A DNA stretch of 64,000 nucleotides from an uncultured Oscillibacter sp. (GCA_910577405.1 CAJTMG010000007.1:48724-112723); one strand, 5' to 3'; positions 31,180 to 41,031 are shown, counted from the stretch's first letter. Translations and numbers: made by a program. The notes: generated by a model from the sequence alone, not told the origin.

Positions 31180-33015
31180 TCAGCAGGAGTCCCGCAGCAG
31201 CCAAGCAAAGCTGTTGGGCCAGAGCGCTATGGAATGGATATCGTCGTAATGCCCGCCGTACACCAGCTCGGAATAGCCGCCAGTACGCTGGACCCCGGCA
31301 TGAACGAACTGGCTGCTGAAATTGAACAGGCAGACCAGCTCCCGGTCCCCAACGCGCCGGCACAGAGCCAGGACCCGATGGTCGCCGCTGTCCTCCAGCC
31401 AAGTGTCAGCCTGTGCGTCAAAGCAGGGTTCCTCCGCCCGGATGACCTCCAGACGCCGCAGACCCTGGAAGAGCTTGCCCTGATAAGTCTTCGGGTCAGA
31501 ACGCCGTTCGGACAGGTCCCAGGGGAATTTCCCGCGATGAAGATACCGGCTGTCGTCCCGCTTGTCCGGATCGTCGTGGTAAGTATAATCATTGAGCTGG
31601 CCGATCTCGTCGCCGCTGTAGATCACAGGAATGCCGCTCTGGGAAAGCATCCAGGCGTGAAGGGTGAGGTCGCAGGCCACGGCCCGTTCCAGCTTGAAGG
31701 GGTCCCTCTCGTACTCCGCCGCCTCCACGCCGCACAGGGAAGCCGTGGTGCCGCAGAGCCGGGCGTCCCCAAGCCGCGGGTCGTCGTTGTAGAGCTCTCC
31801 CCGCGCGCTGCTGCCCTGCCAACGCCCGGTAAACCAATCGTTCAGGTAGCGTTTATGGGCCACCTCGTCCGTCCCGAAGCGCCGGTTCAGCCAGGGGTAA
31901 TCCAGGCCCCAGCCGATATCGTCGTGACACCGGAGGTAATTCAGAAACAGGAAGTCCTTGGGCAGGGCGCAGACGGCCTCCATCTGGTGCTTCAGCAGAG
32001 AAACGTCCCCGGCAGCCAGGGTATGCCAGGTGGTGGCCATGGTGGTAACGTTATAGAGCATATGACATTCCGGCTTGTCGGAGGTGCCGAAGTAGGGCGC
32101 GACCTTGGCCGGTTCCATAACGACCTCCCCCAGGAGCAGAACGCTGGGGCAGACGATTTCACAGACCATCCGCAGGAGCCGGGACAAGGTATGGACCTGG
32201 GGCAGATTCCGGCAGTTGGTGCCCAGTTCCTTCCAGATGTAGGGGATTGCGTCCAGCCGGATTACGTCGATGCCCCGGTTGGCCAGAAAGAGCAGGTTTT
32301 CGGTCATGTCGTTGAAAACCGTGGGATTGGCATAATTAAGGTCCCACTGATAGGGATAGAAATTGGTCATCACAATCCGCCCGTTGTCAAGCTGGGTAAA
32401 ACTGCCGGGCGCGGTGGTGGGGAACACCTGGGGCACGCTCTTTTCGAACTCCCGGGGAATGTCCCAGCTGTCATAGAAGAAGTACCGTTCCGGGTAGCCC
32501 GGTTCTCCGGCAAGGGCCTTTTTCGCCCATTCGTGGTCCTCGCTGGTATGGTTCATCACAAAGTCCAGGCAGAGCCGGATCTCCTCTTTCCGGCAGGCGT
32601 CGGCCAGGGCTTCCAGATCGTCCATAGTCCCCAGGGCGGGCTGCACGGCGCGGAAATCGGAAACTGCATAGCCTCCGTCGCTGCGGCCCTTGGGGGATTG
32701 GAGCAGGGGCATCAGATGGAGGTAATTCACCCCGCACTCCTGCAAGTAGGGAATTTTTTCCTCCACGCCCCGGAGGGTCCCCGCGAAGTTGTCCACATAG
32801 AGCATCATGCCCAGAAGGTCCCGCCGCCGGTACCAGTCTGGGTCGGCTTCCCGACGGGCGTCCTGCTCCCGGAGGGCCTCCTTTCGTTCCTCACAGCAGC
32901 GCTCCAGCATCCCGGTAAAGCGCCGGAACGCCTCTTCATCCCGGTACAATTCCATATAGAGCCATTTCAGCTCGTCGAAGTGCCGCGCCAAACGTGTCTG
33001 AAATCCATCCATCAT
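31180..33015 (-). CDS. Amylosucrase-like glycoside hydrolase, GH13 subfamily 4 type
   Basis: The protein has 611 residues; GGAGGAGG lies before ATGATG at 33015. N-terminal helical domain (1-90), then a GH13 barrel: NYLHLMPLLQSPKGRSDGGY, LCLDFVMNHTSEDHEW (region I), GIDVIRLDAIPYIWKE with nucleophile Asp (region II), LLLGEVV with the acid Glu (region III), LRCHDDIGW (region IV). Length, the N-terminal domain and these regions match amylosucrases, which use sucrose to build glucan or hydrolyse it. It diverges from the sugar ABC operon and would act on the sucrose left after alpha-galactosidase removes galactose from raffinose. No signal peptide: cytoplasmic. Confidence 0.88.
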   Translation of the reverse strand: MMDGFQTRLARHFDELKWLYMELYRDEEAFRRFTGMLERCCEERKEALREQDARREADPDWYRRRDLLGMMLYVDNFAGTLRGVEEKIPYLQECGVNYLHLMPLLQSPKGRSDGGYAVSDFRAVQPALGTMDDLEALADACRKEEIRLCLDFVMNHTSEDHEWAKKALAGEPGYPERYFFYDSWDIPREFEKSVPQVFPTTAPGSFTQLDNGRIVMTNFYPYQWDLNYANPTVFNDMTENLLFLANRGIDVIRLDAIPYIWKELGTNCRNLPQVHTLSRLLRMVCEIVCPSVLLLGEVVMEPAKVAPYFGTSDKPECHMLYNVTTMATTWHTLAAGDVSLLKHQMEAVCALPKDFLFLNYLRCHDDIGWGLDYPWLNRRFGTDEVAHKRYLNDWFTGRWQGSSARGELYNDDPRLGDARLCGTTASLCGVEAAEYERDPFKLERAVACDLTLHAWMLSQSGIPVIYSGDEIGQLNDYTYHDDPDKRDDSRYLHRGKFPWDLSERRSDPKTYQGKLFQGLRRLEVIRAEEPCFDAQADTWLEDSGDHRVLALCRRVGDRELVCLFNFSSQFVHAGVQRTGGYSELVYGGHYDDIHSIALWPNSFAWLLRDSC

Positions 33016-33408
33016 TGTCCTGCCTCCTCCGGCAACGTTTTGGATACTATATCACATTCGGGCGGCCACGCGCAAGATGAAATTGCAGCTTTCAGAATCC
33101 GCCTGTTTTTCTCAGAATGCAAAAATACGTTAAAGCTATATTATTTTGACCGCGCGTTTTGCAGAACAGGTCAAAAAGTATTATTTTTATGTTTCTTACA
33201 AAATAAAACCGGATAAATTAGGCGGAAAGTCGAAATTTTATGGGAATATACCAGGATGTTGTACGACCTGTGCGAAAAAGAATATATCTAACATTTGGGT
33301 ATATTTTGCGAAATAGCACCTATTTACAGGCGTACTTGTATAGGCTTATCATTGAAGGGAAGTTACGTAACAATCCCGAGCGCGACAAAAAAGCAGAGGA
33401 GTGGAGTT
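33016..33408. promoter_or_regulatory. Divergent control region of the galactoside locus
   Basis: The 393-bp gap is AT-rich and holds no gene. A candidate rightward promoter is TTGTAC (33259-33264), 18 bases, TATATC (33283-33288). Possible regulator sites: the inverted repeat TTTTGACC/GGTCAAAA (33144-33151, 33169-33176), the direct repeat TGCGAAAAAG/TGCGAAATAG (33271-33280, 33307-33316) and the palindrome GTTACGTAAC near 33362-33371. An AraC-type regulator is encoded at 40099. Confidence 0.45.
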
Positions 33409-34725
33409 ATGAGAAAGATCCCCCGTATCACAGCGCTGGTCCTGACCGCGGCGCTGCTGCTGAGTCTGTGTGGCTGCGGCGCGTCTGACGGCAAGACCCA
33501 TCTGAAATTCCAAATCTGGGACACCGCTCAGCAGCCGGGCATGGAGGCCATGTGCGAGGCATACACCGCCCAGCATCCGGACGTGGTCATTGACGTGCAG
33601 GTGGTCAGCTGGAGCGAATACTGGACCAAGCTGGAGGCGGCCGCTGAGTCCAACACCCTGCCTGACATCTTCTGGATGCACACCAACCAACTGCTCTATT
33701 ACGCCGACTTCGGTATGCTGACTGATGTGACGAACCTTTACGACGATGTGGAAAGCGGTTATTATCAGAACCATTTTTCCGACATTTCTCTGAACAACGT
33801 CAGCGGTTCCGACGGGCATTACTACGGCGTGCCGAAAGACAAGGATAATGCCGTGCTGGTCTATAATAAAGAGATGTTCGACGCCGCCAAGGTGGACTAT
33901 CCCGACGATGACTGGACGTGGGACGATATGAAGGAAGCCTCCCAAAAGATTTACGACGCCACCGGCAACTATGGGTATCTTGCCTACAGTGACGATCAGC
34001 TGGGTTATTGGGCCTATGTCTACCAGAACGGCGGTTACATTCTCAATGCCGATAAGACCAAAGCGGGCTACAATGAACCCGGCGGCAAGGAGGCAATGGA
34101 ATTCTATATTGGGATGCAGCAGGAAGAATGGTGTCCCGACCAGACCTTCTTCACCCAGAACGGCGCAGGCGCTACCTTCTGGTCCGAGAAAGGCGCCATG
34201 TTTATGGAAGGGTCCTGGAGTCTGTTGGGCGCATTGCAGAATAATCCCCAGATGGACGGAAAATGGGATATCGCCAGACTGCCCAAGGCCCCTGATCCGG
34301 TGGACACCCCCGAGAGCCTTGACCAGGACGGCCGGGCCTGTATCTCCAACGGCCTGTGCTATTCGACTGCGGCCCGGGGCAAAAATCTGGAAGCCGCCCT
34401 GGATGTAATCAAGTATTTCGGCACGGAGGAAGCCCAGTTGATTCAGGGTATGTCCGGCGCGGCCATTCCTGCCTATCTGGGCACCGAGGAGAGCTGGCGG
34501 GTGGCCTGGGACGCCTATGACTATAAGATCAACCTGGACTGCATCTTCGATCAGTTTGACTACGCCATTCAGATTCCCTACAACTCCGCAAGTCCCCGTT
34601 GGAAGAGCCAGGTTCTGGACGTGCTGACCCAGATCTACGCCGGCAATCAGGAGCTTTCCTCCGGCCTGGACAAGATGACGGAAATTGTCAACAACGAAAC
34701 CGCCAAGAAATTGGCAGATAACTGA
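33409..34725 (+). CDS. Sugar ABC transporter substrate-binding lipoprotein
   Basis: The protein has 438 residues from ATG 33409, after GAGGAG. Signal peptide with lipobox LSLCGCG (Cys about 21-23). The mature part is a class 1 solute-binding protein: LKFQIWDTAQQPGMEAM at the start, then NTLPDIFWMH, VPKDKDNAVLVYNKEMF and FMEGSWSLLGAL. It captures an oligosaccharide outside the membrane for the two permeases encoded next. With a GH36 enzyme in the operon an alpha-galactoside such as raffinose, stachyose or melibiose is the likely ligand. Confidence 0.92.
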   Translation: MRKIPRITALVLTAALLLSLCGCGASDGKTHLKFQIWDTAQQPGMEAMCEAYTAQHPDVVIDVQVVSWSEYWTKLEAAAESNTLPDIFWMHTNQLLYYADFGMLTDVTNLYDDVESGYYQNHFSDISLNNVSGSDGHYYGVPKDKDNAVLVYNKEMFDAAKVDYPDDDWTWDDMKEASQKIYDATGNYGYLAYSDDQLGYWAYVYQNGGYILNADKTKAGYNEPGGKEAMEFYIGMQQEEWCPDQTFFTQNGAGATFWSEKGAMFMEGSWSLLGALQNNPQMDGKWDIARLPKAPDPVDTPESLDQDGRACISNGLCYSTAARGKNLEAALDVIKYFGTEEAQLIQGMSGAAIPAYLGTEESWRVAWDAYDYKINLDCIFDQFDYAIQIPYNSASPRWKSQVLDVLTQIYAGNQELSSGLDKMTEIVNNETAKKLADN

Positions 34726-34739
34726 GAGGAGGGACGGCA

Positions 34740-35630
34740 ATGAAACTGAAAAAGCTTTCTGCTGCTGCCAGGCGGGAGGAAAACTGGGGCTGGTTTATGG
34801 TTGCGCCCACCATCATTGGCCTGTTTGTGCTGAATATCTGGCCCTTCATCCAGACCATTTATACCAGCTTCTGCGAGCATCTGGGCTTCGGCCACTATAA
34901 GTTTATCGGCATTCAGAATTATGTCAATATGTTCACAAATACCGAGTTCTGGAAGGCCACATGGAATACTGTCTGGTTCTGCTTCCTGACCGTTCCCGTG
35001 GGCATGATTCTGGCTCTGTTTGTGGCGATGCTCCTGAATACCAAGGTCAAATTCAAGGGCGGGTTCCGGACCATCTTCTTCCTGCCCCTGGTATGCGCGC
35101 CCGCTGCCGTGGCCATGGTCTGGCAATGGATCTTCAACGGCGAGTATGGCATTCTCAACCAGATTCTGGGAACCAATATTCAGTGGATTACCGACTCCAA
35201 GACCGCCGTTATTGCCGTGGCCATCGTCTCCGTGTGGAGCAGCGTGGGCTACGACGCGGTGCTGCTTCTGGCGGGCCTGCAAAATATCCCCAAGACCCTC
35301 TATGAGGCCAACAGCATCGACGGCGCAGGCAAGATCCGGCAGTTCTTTACCATCACTGTGCCGATGATCTCCCCCTCGCTGTTCTCCGTGCTCATCATGC
35401 GTCTGATGGCTTCCATGAAGGTGTACGACCTGATCTACATGATGTCCGATTCAACCAACCCCGCCATGGCCGATATGCAGAGCCTTATGTATCTCTTCTA
35501 CCGTTCGTCCTTTGTGGCAGGCGACCGCGGCTATGGCTCCGCTATCGTGATCTGGACGGTCTCCCTGATTCTTCTTGTCACGCTGGTTCAGTTCTGGGGA
35601 CAGAAGAAGTGGGTCACCTACGACATATAA
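34740..35630 (+). CDS. Sugar ABC transporter permease (MalF/UgpA type)
   Basis: The protein has 296 residues with six membrane segments. The cytoplasmic EAA loop reads TLYEANSIDGAGKIRQFFTI. Start is 14 bases after the binding-protein stop with GAGGAGGG in the gap. It forms the channel with the MalG-type permease that follows. Confidence 0.94.
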   Translation: MKLKKLSAAARREENWGWFMVAPTIIGLFVLNIWPFIQTIYTSFCEHLGFGHYKFIGIQNYVNMFTNTEFWKATWNTVWFCFLTVPVGMILALFVAMLLNTKVKFKGGFRTIFFLPLVCAPAAVAMVWQWIFNGEYGILNQILGTNIQWITDSKTAVIAVAIVSVWSSVGYDAVLLLAGLQNIPKTLYEANSIDGAGKIRQFFTITVPMISPSLFSVLIMRLMASMKVYDLIYMMSDSTNPAMADMQSLMYLFYRSSFVAGDRGYGSAIVIWTVSLILLVTLVQFWGQKKWVTYDI

Positions 35631-35642
35631 GGAGGGACTGAA

Positions 35643-36467
35643 ATGAAACATTCAAGCAAGTCCGGAAAAATCCTCGTCTATCTGCTGCTGATTCTTGGTT
35701 CCGCCATTATGATCTTCCCTTTCCTGTGGATGTTCTTCACCAGCTTCAAGACGGTGCCTGAAAGCATGAGCGTCCCGGCGACCATCTTCCCGTCCGCGTT
35801 CCGGCTGGACAAATACAAGGAAGTCCTCTCCAAGCTGCCCTTTGTCAAGCTGTACTGGAATACCATCCTGCTGGTGTTCTTCCGGGTAATCTGCGCCGTT
35901 GTGTTCAGCTCTATGGCCGGCTACGCCTTCGCCAAGCTGAAATTCCGCGGAAAGGGCCTGCTGTTTACCATCATCCTGATGCAGATGTCCCTGCCCAGCC
36001 AGATTTTCCTGATTCCCCAATACCAGATGGTGGCCAAGATGGGTTTGGTCAACACGATTTTCGCCCTGGTCTTCCCCGGACTGGTCAGCGCGTTCGGCGT
36101 CTTCTTCCTGCGGCAGACCTATCTGAGCATTCCTGAGGAAATCGGCGAGGCCGCGTACCTGGACGGATGCAACCAGTGGCAGACCTTCTATAAGGTGATG
36201 TTCCCCCTCACGGGTACTTCCGTAGCCGCCCTGACCATCTTTACCGCTGTGTTTGCTTACGGCGACTTGATGTGGCCTCAGATTGTCAACAACGATGTCA
36301 CAAAGTTCACCCTGTCGGCGGGCCTTGCTACGCTCCGGGGCATGAATACCACCGATTTCCCCATGCTGATGGCCGGTTCCCTGCTGGCAATGCTGCCTAT
36401 GGTGATCTTGTATCTGATCTTCCAGCGTCAGTTTGTGGAAGGCATTGCCGGTACCGGCGGAAAATAA
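35643..36467 (+). CDS. Sugar ABC transporter permease (MalG/UgpE type)
   Basis: The protein has 274 residues with six membrane segments; the EAA loop is EAAYLDGCNQWQTFYKVMFP. AAGGAGGG precedes the ATG, 12 bases after the partner permease. The FLWMFFTSFKT start and IPQYQMVAKMGLVNT segment are typical of this family. Confidence 0.94.
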   Translation: MKHSSKSGKILVYLLLILGSAIMIFPFLWMFFTSFKTVPESMSVPATIFPSAFRLDKYKEVLSKLPFVKLYWNTILLVFFRVICAVVFSSMAGYAFAKLKFRGKGLLFTIILMQMSLPSQIFLIPQYQMVAKMGLVNTIFALVFPGLVSAFGVFFLRQTYLSIPEEIGEAAYLDGCNQWQTFYKVMFPLTGTSVAALTIFTAVFAYGDLMWPQIVNNDVTKFTLSAGLATLRGMNTTDFPMLMAGSLLAMLPMVILYLIFQRQFVEGIAGTGGK

Positions 36468-36513
36468 TCCTGTTGATGACTTGAAATTTTGAATCATAAG
36501 GAGGATAATAAAA

Positions 36514-37701
36514 ATGGCCGCCTTGAACTTGAAGGGCATTACGAAAATTTACCCCCACAGCGCCGACCAGAAGAAAGCCAGGAAGAAGGGCGCTCCTGAA
36601 AAGAAAACCAACCTCCAGGTCACCGCGGAAGGCGTAATCGCGGTGCAGAAATTTGACCTGGATATTAAAGACAAAGAATTCATCGTCCTCGTCGGGCCCT
36701 CCGGCTGCGGCAAGTCCACCACCCTGCGTATGGTGGCGGGCCTGGAAGAGATCTCCGGCGGTGAGCTGTACATCGACGGACAGCTTGTCAACGACGTGGA
36801 ACCCAAGAACCGGGATATCGCCATGGTCTTCCAGTCCTACGCCCTCTATCCCCATATGACCGTCTATGACAACATGGCCTTCCCCCTGAAGCTCCGCAAA
36901 ATGCCCAAGGATGAAATTGACCGCCGCGTAAAAGAAGCCGCCGAGATCCTGGACATCACCCAGTACCTCAGCCGGAAGCCAAAAGCCCTTTCCGGCGGCC
37001 AGCGCCAGCGGGTTGCTATCGGCCGGGCCATCGTCCGGGAACCCAAGGTCCTCCTGATGGACGAACCCCTCTCCAATCTGGACGCCAAGCTGCGCAACCA
37101 GATGCGCGCCGAGATCATCAAGCTGCGCCAGAAGATCAACACCACATTCATCTACGTCACCCACGACCAGACCGAAGCCATGACCCTGGGCGACCGGATC
37201 GTTATCATGAAGGACGGCTTCATCCAGCAGATCGGCACGCCTCAGGAGGTTTTCGATCATCCCGCTAATATCTTTGTGGCCGGTTTTATCGGGATGCCCC
37301 AAATGAATATGTTCAACGCGAAGCTGCTGTCCGAGGGCGGGAAGTATTTCGTCTCCGTGGGCGGCTGCAAGACAGAACTCTCCACCGACAAGCAGGCTGC
37401 CCTGTCCAGCCATAAGGTCCCGGCTCAGGACATCACCCTTGGCGTCCGTCCCAGCCATATGGTGCTGGCCAAGGCGCCGGGGAACACCCTTACCGCGACA
37501 GTGGACGTGGCAGAGATGATGGGCAGCGAGATTCACTTTCACGCCAACGCCGACGGCCGGGATGTGGTCGTGATCGTGCCCACTATGGACACCAACGGGG
37601 AGCGCGTCGACTCCTTCCATGCCGGAGACAAACTAAATCTGACCTTCTCCGGAAGCGCCTGCCACGTCTTCAGCAAGGACGGCAAGAACCTGGAATTTTG
37701 A
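36514..37701 (+). CDS. Sugar ABC transporter ATPase (UgpC/MsmK type) with N-terminal insertion
   Basis: The protein has 395 residues; AAGGAGG precedes the ATG. Walker A GPSGCGKST, signature LSGGQRQRVAIGRA, Walker B VLLMDEP, D-loop SNLDAKLR, switch YVTHDQTEA; a TOBE-type regulatory region fills about 240-395. Unlike standard MsmK/UgpC proteins, the first strand (LKGITKIYPHS) is followed by about 25 extra, Lys-rich residues before the strand that reads VIAVQKFDLDIKDKEF. Such ATPases often serve several sugar importers. Here it sits in one operon with the permeases. Confidence 0.94.
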   Translation: MAALNLKGITKIYPHSADQKKARKKGAPEKKTNLQVTAEGVIAVQKFDLDIKDKEFIVLVGPSGCGKSTTLRMVAGLEEISGGELYIDGQLVNDVEPKNRDIAMVFQSYALYPHMTVYDNMAFPLKLRKMPKDEIDRRVKEAAEILDITQYLSRKPKALSGGQRQRVAIGRAIVREPKVLLMDEPLSNLDAKLRNQMRAEIIKLRQKINTTFIYVTHDQTEAMTLGDRIVIMKDGFIQQIGTPQEVFDHPANIFVAGFIGMPQMNMFNAKLLSEGGKYFVSVGGCKTELSTDKQAALSSHKVPAQDITLGVRPSHMVLAKAPGNTLTATVDVAEMMGSEIHFHANADGRDVVVIVPTMDTNGERVDSFHAGDKLNLTFSGSACHVFSKDGKNLEF

Positions 37702-37781
37702 TTTTCCCGCCCGCCGCCCCAAAACAGCTGGGACCGGGGCGGCGGGGGAACACCGGAGCGGTCAAGAGCGAGGGATTTCTT

Positions 37782-39962
37782 ATGATTGTACTGGATAACG
37801 AAAAGCGAATCTTCACACTGCAAACCCGAAATACCACCTATCAGATGAAAGCAGACCGGCACAACATTCTGCTGCACACTTACTACGGGCCCCGGCTTCT
37901 GGGCGGCGACCTGTCCTGCCTCATACAATACGCCGACCGTGGATTCTCTCCCAATCCCAATGAAGTCGGCGACGAGCGGGACTACTCACTGGATACCCTG
38001 CCCCAGGAATACTCCTCCTGCGGGGTGGGGGACTTCCGGATTCCCAGCGTGGAGTTTTCGCCGGAGGATGGAAGCCGTCTTGCAGACCTGCGCTACGAGG
38101 GCTTTGCGCTGTACCGGGGCAAGTACCGTCTGGAGGGCTTGCCGGCTTTCTGGGGCGGAGACGAATGGGAAACGCTGGTGGTCCGCATGAAGGACGACGC
38201 CGCGAAAATGTCGGTGGAGCTTTACTATGGCGTGCTGGAGGACCGGGACCTGATTACAAGAGCGGTCCGGGTGGTGAATCAGGGAACCGGCCCGGTGCGT
38301 CTTCTGCGCTGCGCGTCTCTCTGCCTGGACTTCCAGCAGGACAGCATGGACTTTATCACCTTCGACGGGTGCCACACCATGGAGCGCTGCCCCAACCGAA
38401 CGCCCCTTCGTCCCGGCATTCAGAGTGTCAACAGCTTTCGGGGGACCTCCAGCCATCATCATAACCCCTTTGTGATTCTCTGCGGTCATGAGGCCAATGA
38501 AGATTACGGTCTCTGTTACGGCGCGATGCTTGTCTACAGCGGCAATTTCCAGGCGGCGGCGGAACGGACCCAGCTGGAGAATAACCGTCTTGTATTGGGC
38601 GTGGACCCCTATAATTTCTGCTTTACCCTGGCCCCTGGGGAGTCCTTCACCGCGCCGGAGGCCGCCCTGGTCTGCTCTCCCAACGGCTTCGGACAGATGA
38701 GCCGCCAGTTTCACCGGGCCATGCGGGAAAATCTGATCCGGGACCCCTATCATGGAAAACGCCGCCCGGTGCTGATGAACAACTGGGAGGCTACTTATTT
38801 TGACTTCACCGCCGACAAGCTGGTCGAAATAGCCAAGGGCGGCGCGGGACTTGGGATCGAGCTGTTTGTGATGGACGACGGCTGGTTTGGGACCCGGGAC
38901 ACGGATATGACCGGCCTTGGGGACTGGGACGTGAACGAGAAGAAGCTGCCCGGCGGTCTGGAGGCCCTGGCGCCCCGGATCAAAGCCCTGGGCATGGATT
39001 TCGGACTCTGGATTGAGCCGGAGATGGTCAGCGAGAACAGCCGGCTTTATCAGGAGCATCCGGACTGGGCCCTTGGCGTTCCCGGGCGACCCCAGGCCCG
39101 GGGCAGAAGTCAGCTGGTTTTGGACTTCTCCCGGAAAGAAGTGCGGGATTCCATTTATGAGGCCATCCGGAAAATCCTGGACAGCGCCAACATTGCCTAT
39201 CTGAAATGGGACATGAACCGGAGCCTGTCCGACGTCTGGTCCGCCGCTCTGCCCTCCGGACGTCAGGGGGAAGTCTACCACCGCTATGTTCTGGGCGTCT
39301 ATGACTTCCTGGAGCGCCTCCGCCGTGATTATCCCGATCTGCTGATTGAGGGCTGTTCCGGCGGCGGCGGGCGCTTTGACGCGGGAATGCTTTACTACAC
39401 GCCGCAGATCTGGTGTAGCGACAATACCGACGCCATCGACCGCCTGCGGATTCAGTACGGCACCTCTTTCTGCTACCCTGTCAGCTCCATGGGGGCGCAT
39501 ATCTCCGTCTCGCCCAATGAGCAGAACGGCCGTGTGACCTCCCTGGAAACCCGGGGCGTTGCGGCCATGTCGGGGACCTTCGGCTATGAGATGGACCTGG
39601 GCCGCTGCACGCCGGAGGAACGGGAGACCGTGAAAAAACAGACGGCTTTCTTTAAGGCCCACTACGACCTGATTCAAAAGGGGGACTACTACCGTCTCAG
39701 CGACCCGTTCAAAGACCCCTGCACGGCCTGGGAGCAGGTTTCGGAGGACCGCCGGGAAGCGCTGGTCTCCATTGTCTGCGGCCCCACTCAAGCCGCCGTT
39801 CCCTTTCGCAGCCTGCGCCTGAAGGGACTGGACCCGGCTCTTTGCTACACGGTCAACGGCGAAGGAGCCTATCCCGGTGATGTTCTCATGTATGCCGGCT
39901 GGCCCCTTCCCATACCAAGAGGCGACTATCAATCCCTGCAATTGTATCTGACCGCGCTGTGA
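37782..39962 (+). CDS. Alpha-galactosidase, GH36
   Basis: The protein has 726 residues. ATG 37782 follows GAGGG; upstream in-frame TTG lies in the previous gene's stop. An N-terminal beta-supersandwich domain (1-330) is followed by a TIM barrel with VMNNWEATYFDF-like LMNNWEATYFDF, FVMDDGWFG, LWIEPEMVS, the nucleophile Asp in YLKWDMNRSLSD, and the acid/base Asp in WCSDNTDAIDRL. No signal peptide, so it hydrolyses imported alpha-1,6-galactosides in the cytoplasm, giving galactose plus sucrose from raffinose. Last gene of the ABC operon; ends at a bidirectional terminator facing the AraC gene. Confidence 0.95.
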   Translation: MIVLDNEKRIFTLQTRNTTYQMKADRHNILLHTYYGPRLLGGDLSCLIQYADRGFSPNPNEVGDERDYSLDTLPQEYSSCGVGDFRIPSVEFSPEDGSRLADLRYEGFALYRGKYRLEGLPAFWGGDEWETLVVRMKDDAAKMSVELYYGVLEDRDLITRAVRVVNQGTGPVRLLRCASLCLDFQQDSMDFITFDGCHTMERCPNRTPLRPGIQSVNSFRGTSSHHHNPFVILCGHEANEDYGLCYGAMLVYSGNFQAAAERTQLENNRLVLGVDPYNFCFTLAPGESFTAPEAALVCSPNGFGQMSRQFHRAMRENLIRDPYHGKRRPVLMNNWEATYFDFTADKLVEIAKGGAGLGIELFVMDDGWFGTRDTDMTGLGDWDVNEKKLPGGLEALAPRIKALGMDFGLWIEPEMVSENSRLYQEHPDWALGVPGRPQARGRSQLVLDFSRKEVRDSIYEAIRKILDSANIAYLKWDMNRSLSDVWSAALPSGRQGEVYHRYVLGVYDFLERLRRDYPDLLIEGCSGGGGRFDAGMLYYTPQIWCSDNTDAIDRLRIQYGTSFCYPVSSMGAHISVSPNEQNGRVTSLETRGVAAMSGTFGYEMDLGRCTPEERETVKKQTAFFKAHYDLIQKGDYYRLSDPFKDPCTAWEQVSEDRREALVSIVCGPTQAAVPFRSLRLKGLDPALCYTVNGEGAYPGDVLMYAGWPLPIPRGDYQSLQLYLTAL

Positions 39963-39980
39963 CCGGAAATCAAAAATCAA

Positions 39981-40022
39981 CAAAAAGACTCCCGTTCTCC
40001 GTAAAAGAGGGCGGGAGTTTTT
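39981..40022. terminator. Bidirectional terminator between GH36 and AraC genes
   Basis: ACTCCCG (39988-39994) pairs with CGGGAGT (40012-40018); A run on the left and T run on the right. Confidence 0.85.
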
Positions 40023-40098
40023 GGTTCAGATTCAAGCGGCAACGGAACCGGGCAGTTCAGGGCATTTCATCCTGTGCCAGAAGATGCCATACAGACGA

Positions 40099-40950
40099 TC
40101 ATTTCCGCTGCTGCTGCTCCATACGCCATTGCCGGGGCGAGACGCCGTAGCATTTCTTGAACGCCCTGGAGAAATGGAGCTGATTGGGATATCCGCAGCT
40201 GGCAGAGATATCCCGGATGGAATTATTGGAAATCTTCATCATTTCGGCGGCCTTGGACAGACGGAGGCGAATCAGGAATTCCTGCGGCGGGCACCCCATG
40301 CTTTCCTTGAAGAGCTTGCTGAAATAACTCCGGTTGAGCTTGCAGACATCGGCGATTTCCTCAATGGTCAGGTCCCGCTGATAGTTATGCTCCATAAAAT
40401 TAATGGCCTCCTGGATATAAAAATCCTTGAGCTTACCGCCGTGGAAGAGCTTCCGGGTAGAGGAGGACCGAATGAGGCTGTCCAGAAAGAGGCACAGATG
40501 CCCGATCAGATGGAGGGGTGTGGCGTCGGCATTCCGGGCGATATAGAGCATGGTATCCCGCAGCTCGTCCCCCTGGTCAGGAAACTGGGGGCGGTAGACA
40601 GGCTGTAGGATGCTCAGTCCGGCGCTGTCCAGATATTCCTCGATCCGCAGGCCGTCGAACTCCAGCCAGGTATACTCCCAGGGGTCGGTTTTGCTGGCGA
40701 TATAGGTGTTGATCTGTCCCGGGCAAATCAGAAAGCCCTGTCCCGGTCCCAGCTCGTAATGACGGTCTTCTCCATTTGAACCGGCGGAATCCAGCCCTCC
40801 ATGACCGGAAATGATGTAATGGAACAGGTAGTGATTGCGGGCGCAGGGTCCGAAGGAATGCAGGGGCCAGCATTGTTCCCAGCCGTATTGATAGAGCCGG
40901 AAATCCAGAAAGTTCTCGTTCGGGAAAATGGAAAATGAATAGTTTGCCAT
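40099..40950 (-). CDS. AraC family regulator
   Basis: The protein has 283 residues from ATG 40950, after TTTGGAGGGG; a longer frame exists but lacks a site. Residues 1-160 form a cupin-like sugar-sensing domain with the FHYIISGHGGLDS and GQGFLICPGQINTY strands. Residues 185-280 are two helix-turn-helix units (LTIEEIADVCKLNRSYFSKL and SIRDISASCGYPNQLHFSRA followed by FKKCYGVSPRQWR). This domain order is that of RafR/MsmR-type activators of alpha-galactoside operons. It probably activates the adjacent ABC-GH36 operon and perhaps the divergent GH13 gene. Confidence 0.93.
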   Translation of the reverse strand: MANYSFSIFPNENFLDFRLYQYGWEQCWPLHSFGPCARNHYLFHYIISGHGGLDSAGSNGEDRHYELGPGQGFLICPGQINTYIASKTDPWEYTWLEFDGLRIEEYLDSAGLSILQPVYRPQFPDQGDELRDTMLYIARNADATPLHLIGHLCLFLDSLIRSSSTRKLFHGGKLKDFYIQEAINFMEHNYQRDLTIEEIADVCKLNRSYFSKLFKESMGCPPQEFLIRLRLSKAAEMMKISNNSIRDISASCGYPNQLHFSRAFKKCYGVSPRQWRMEQQQRK

Positions 40951-41031
40951 ATCAATCCCCTCCAAAGACAGCGCGCGGCCGTTTATCATATAACACTCTG
41001 GAGAAGATTATATAGAACTCCGGCGAACTTG

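Noticed and set aside
33144..33176. Inverted repeat TTTTGACC/GGTCAAAA between GH13 and the ABC operon as a definite operator
   Set aside because: Position relative to a promoter is unclear and AraC proteins normally bind direct repeats; kept only as a possibility in the control-region entry.
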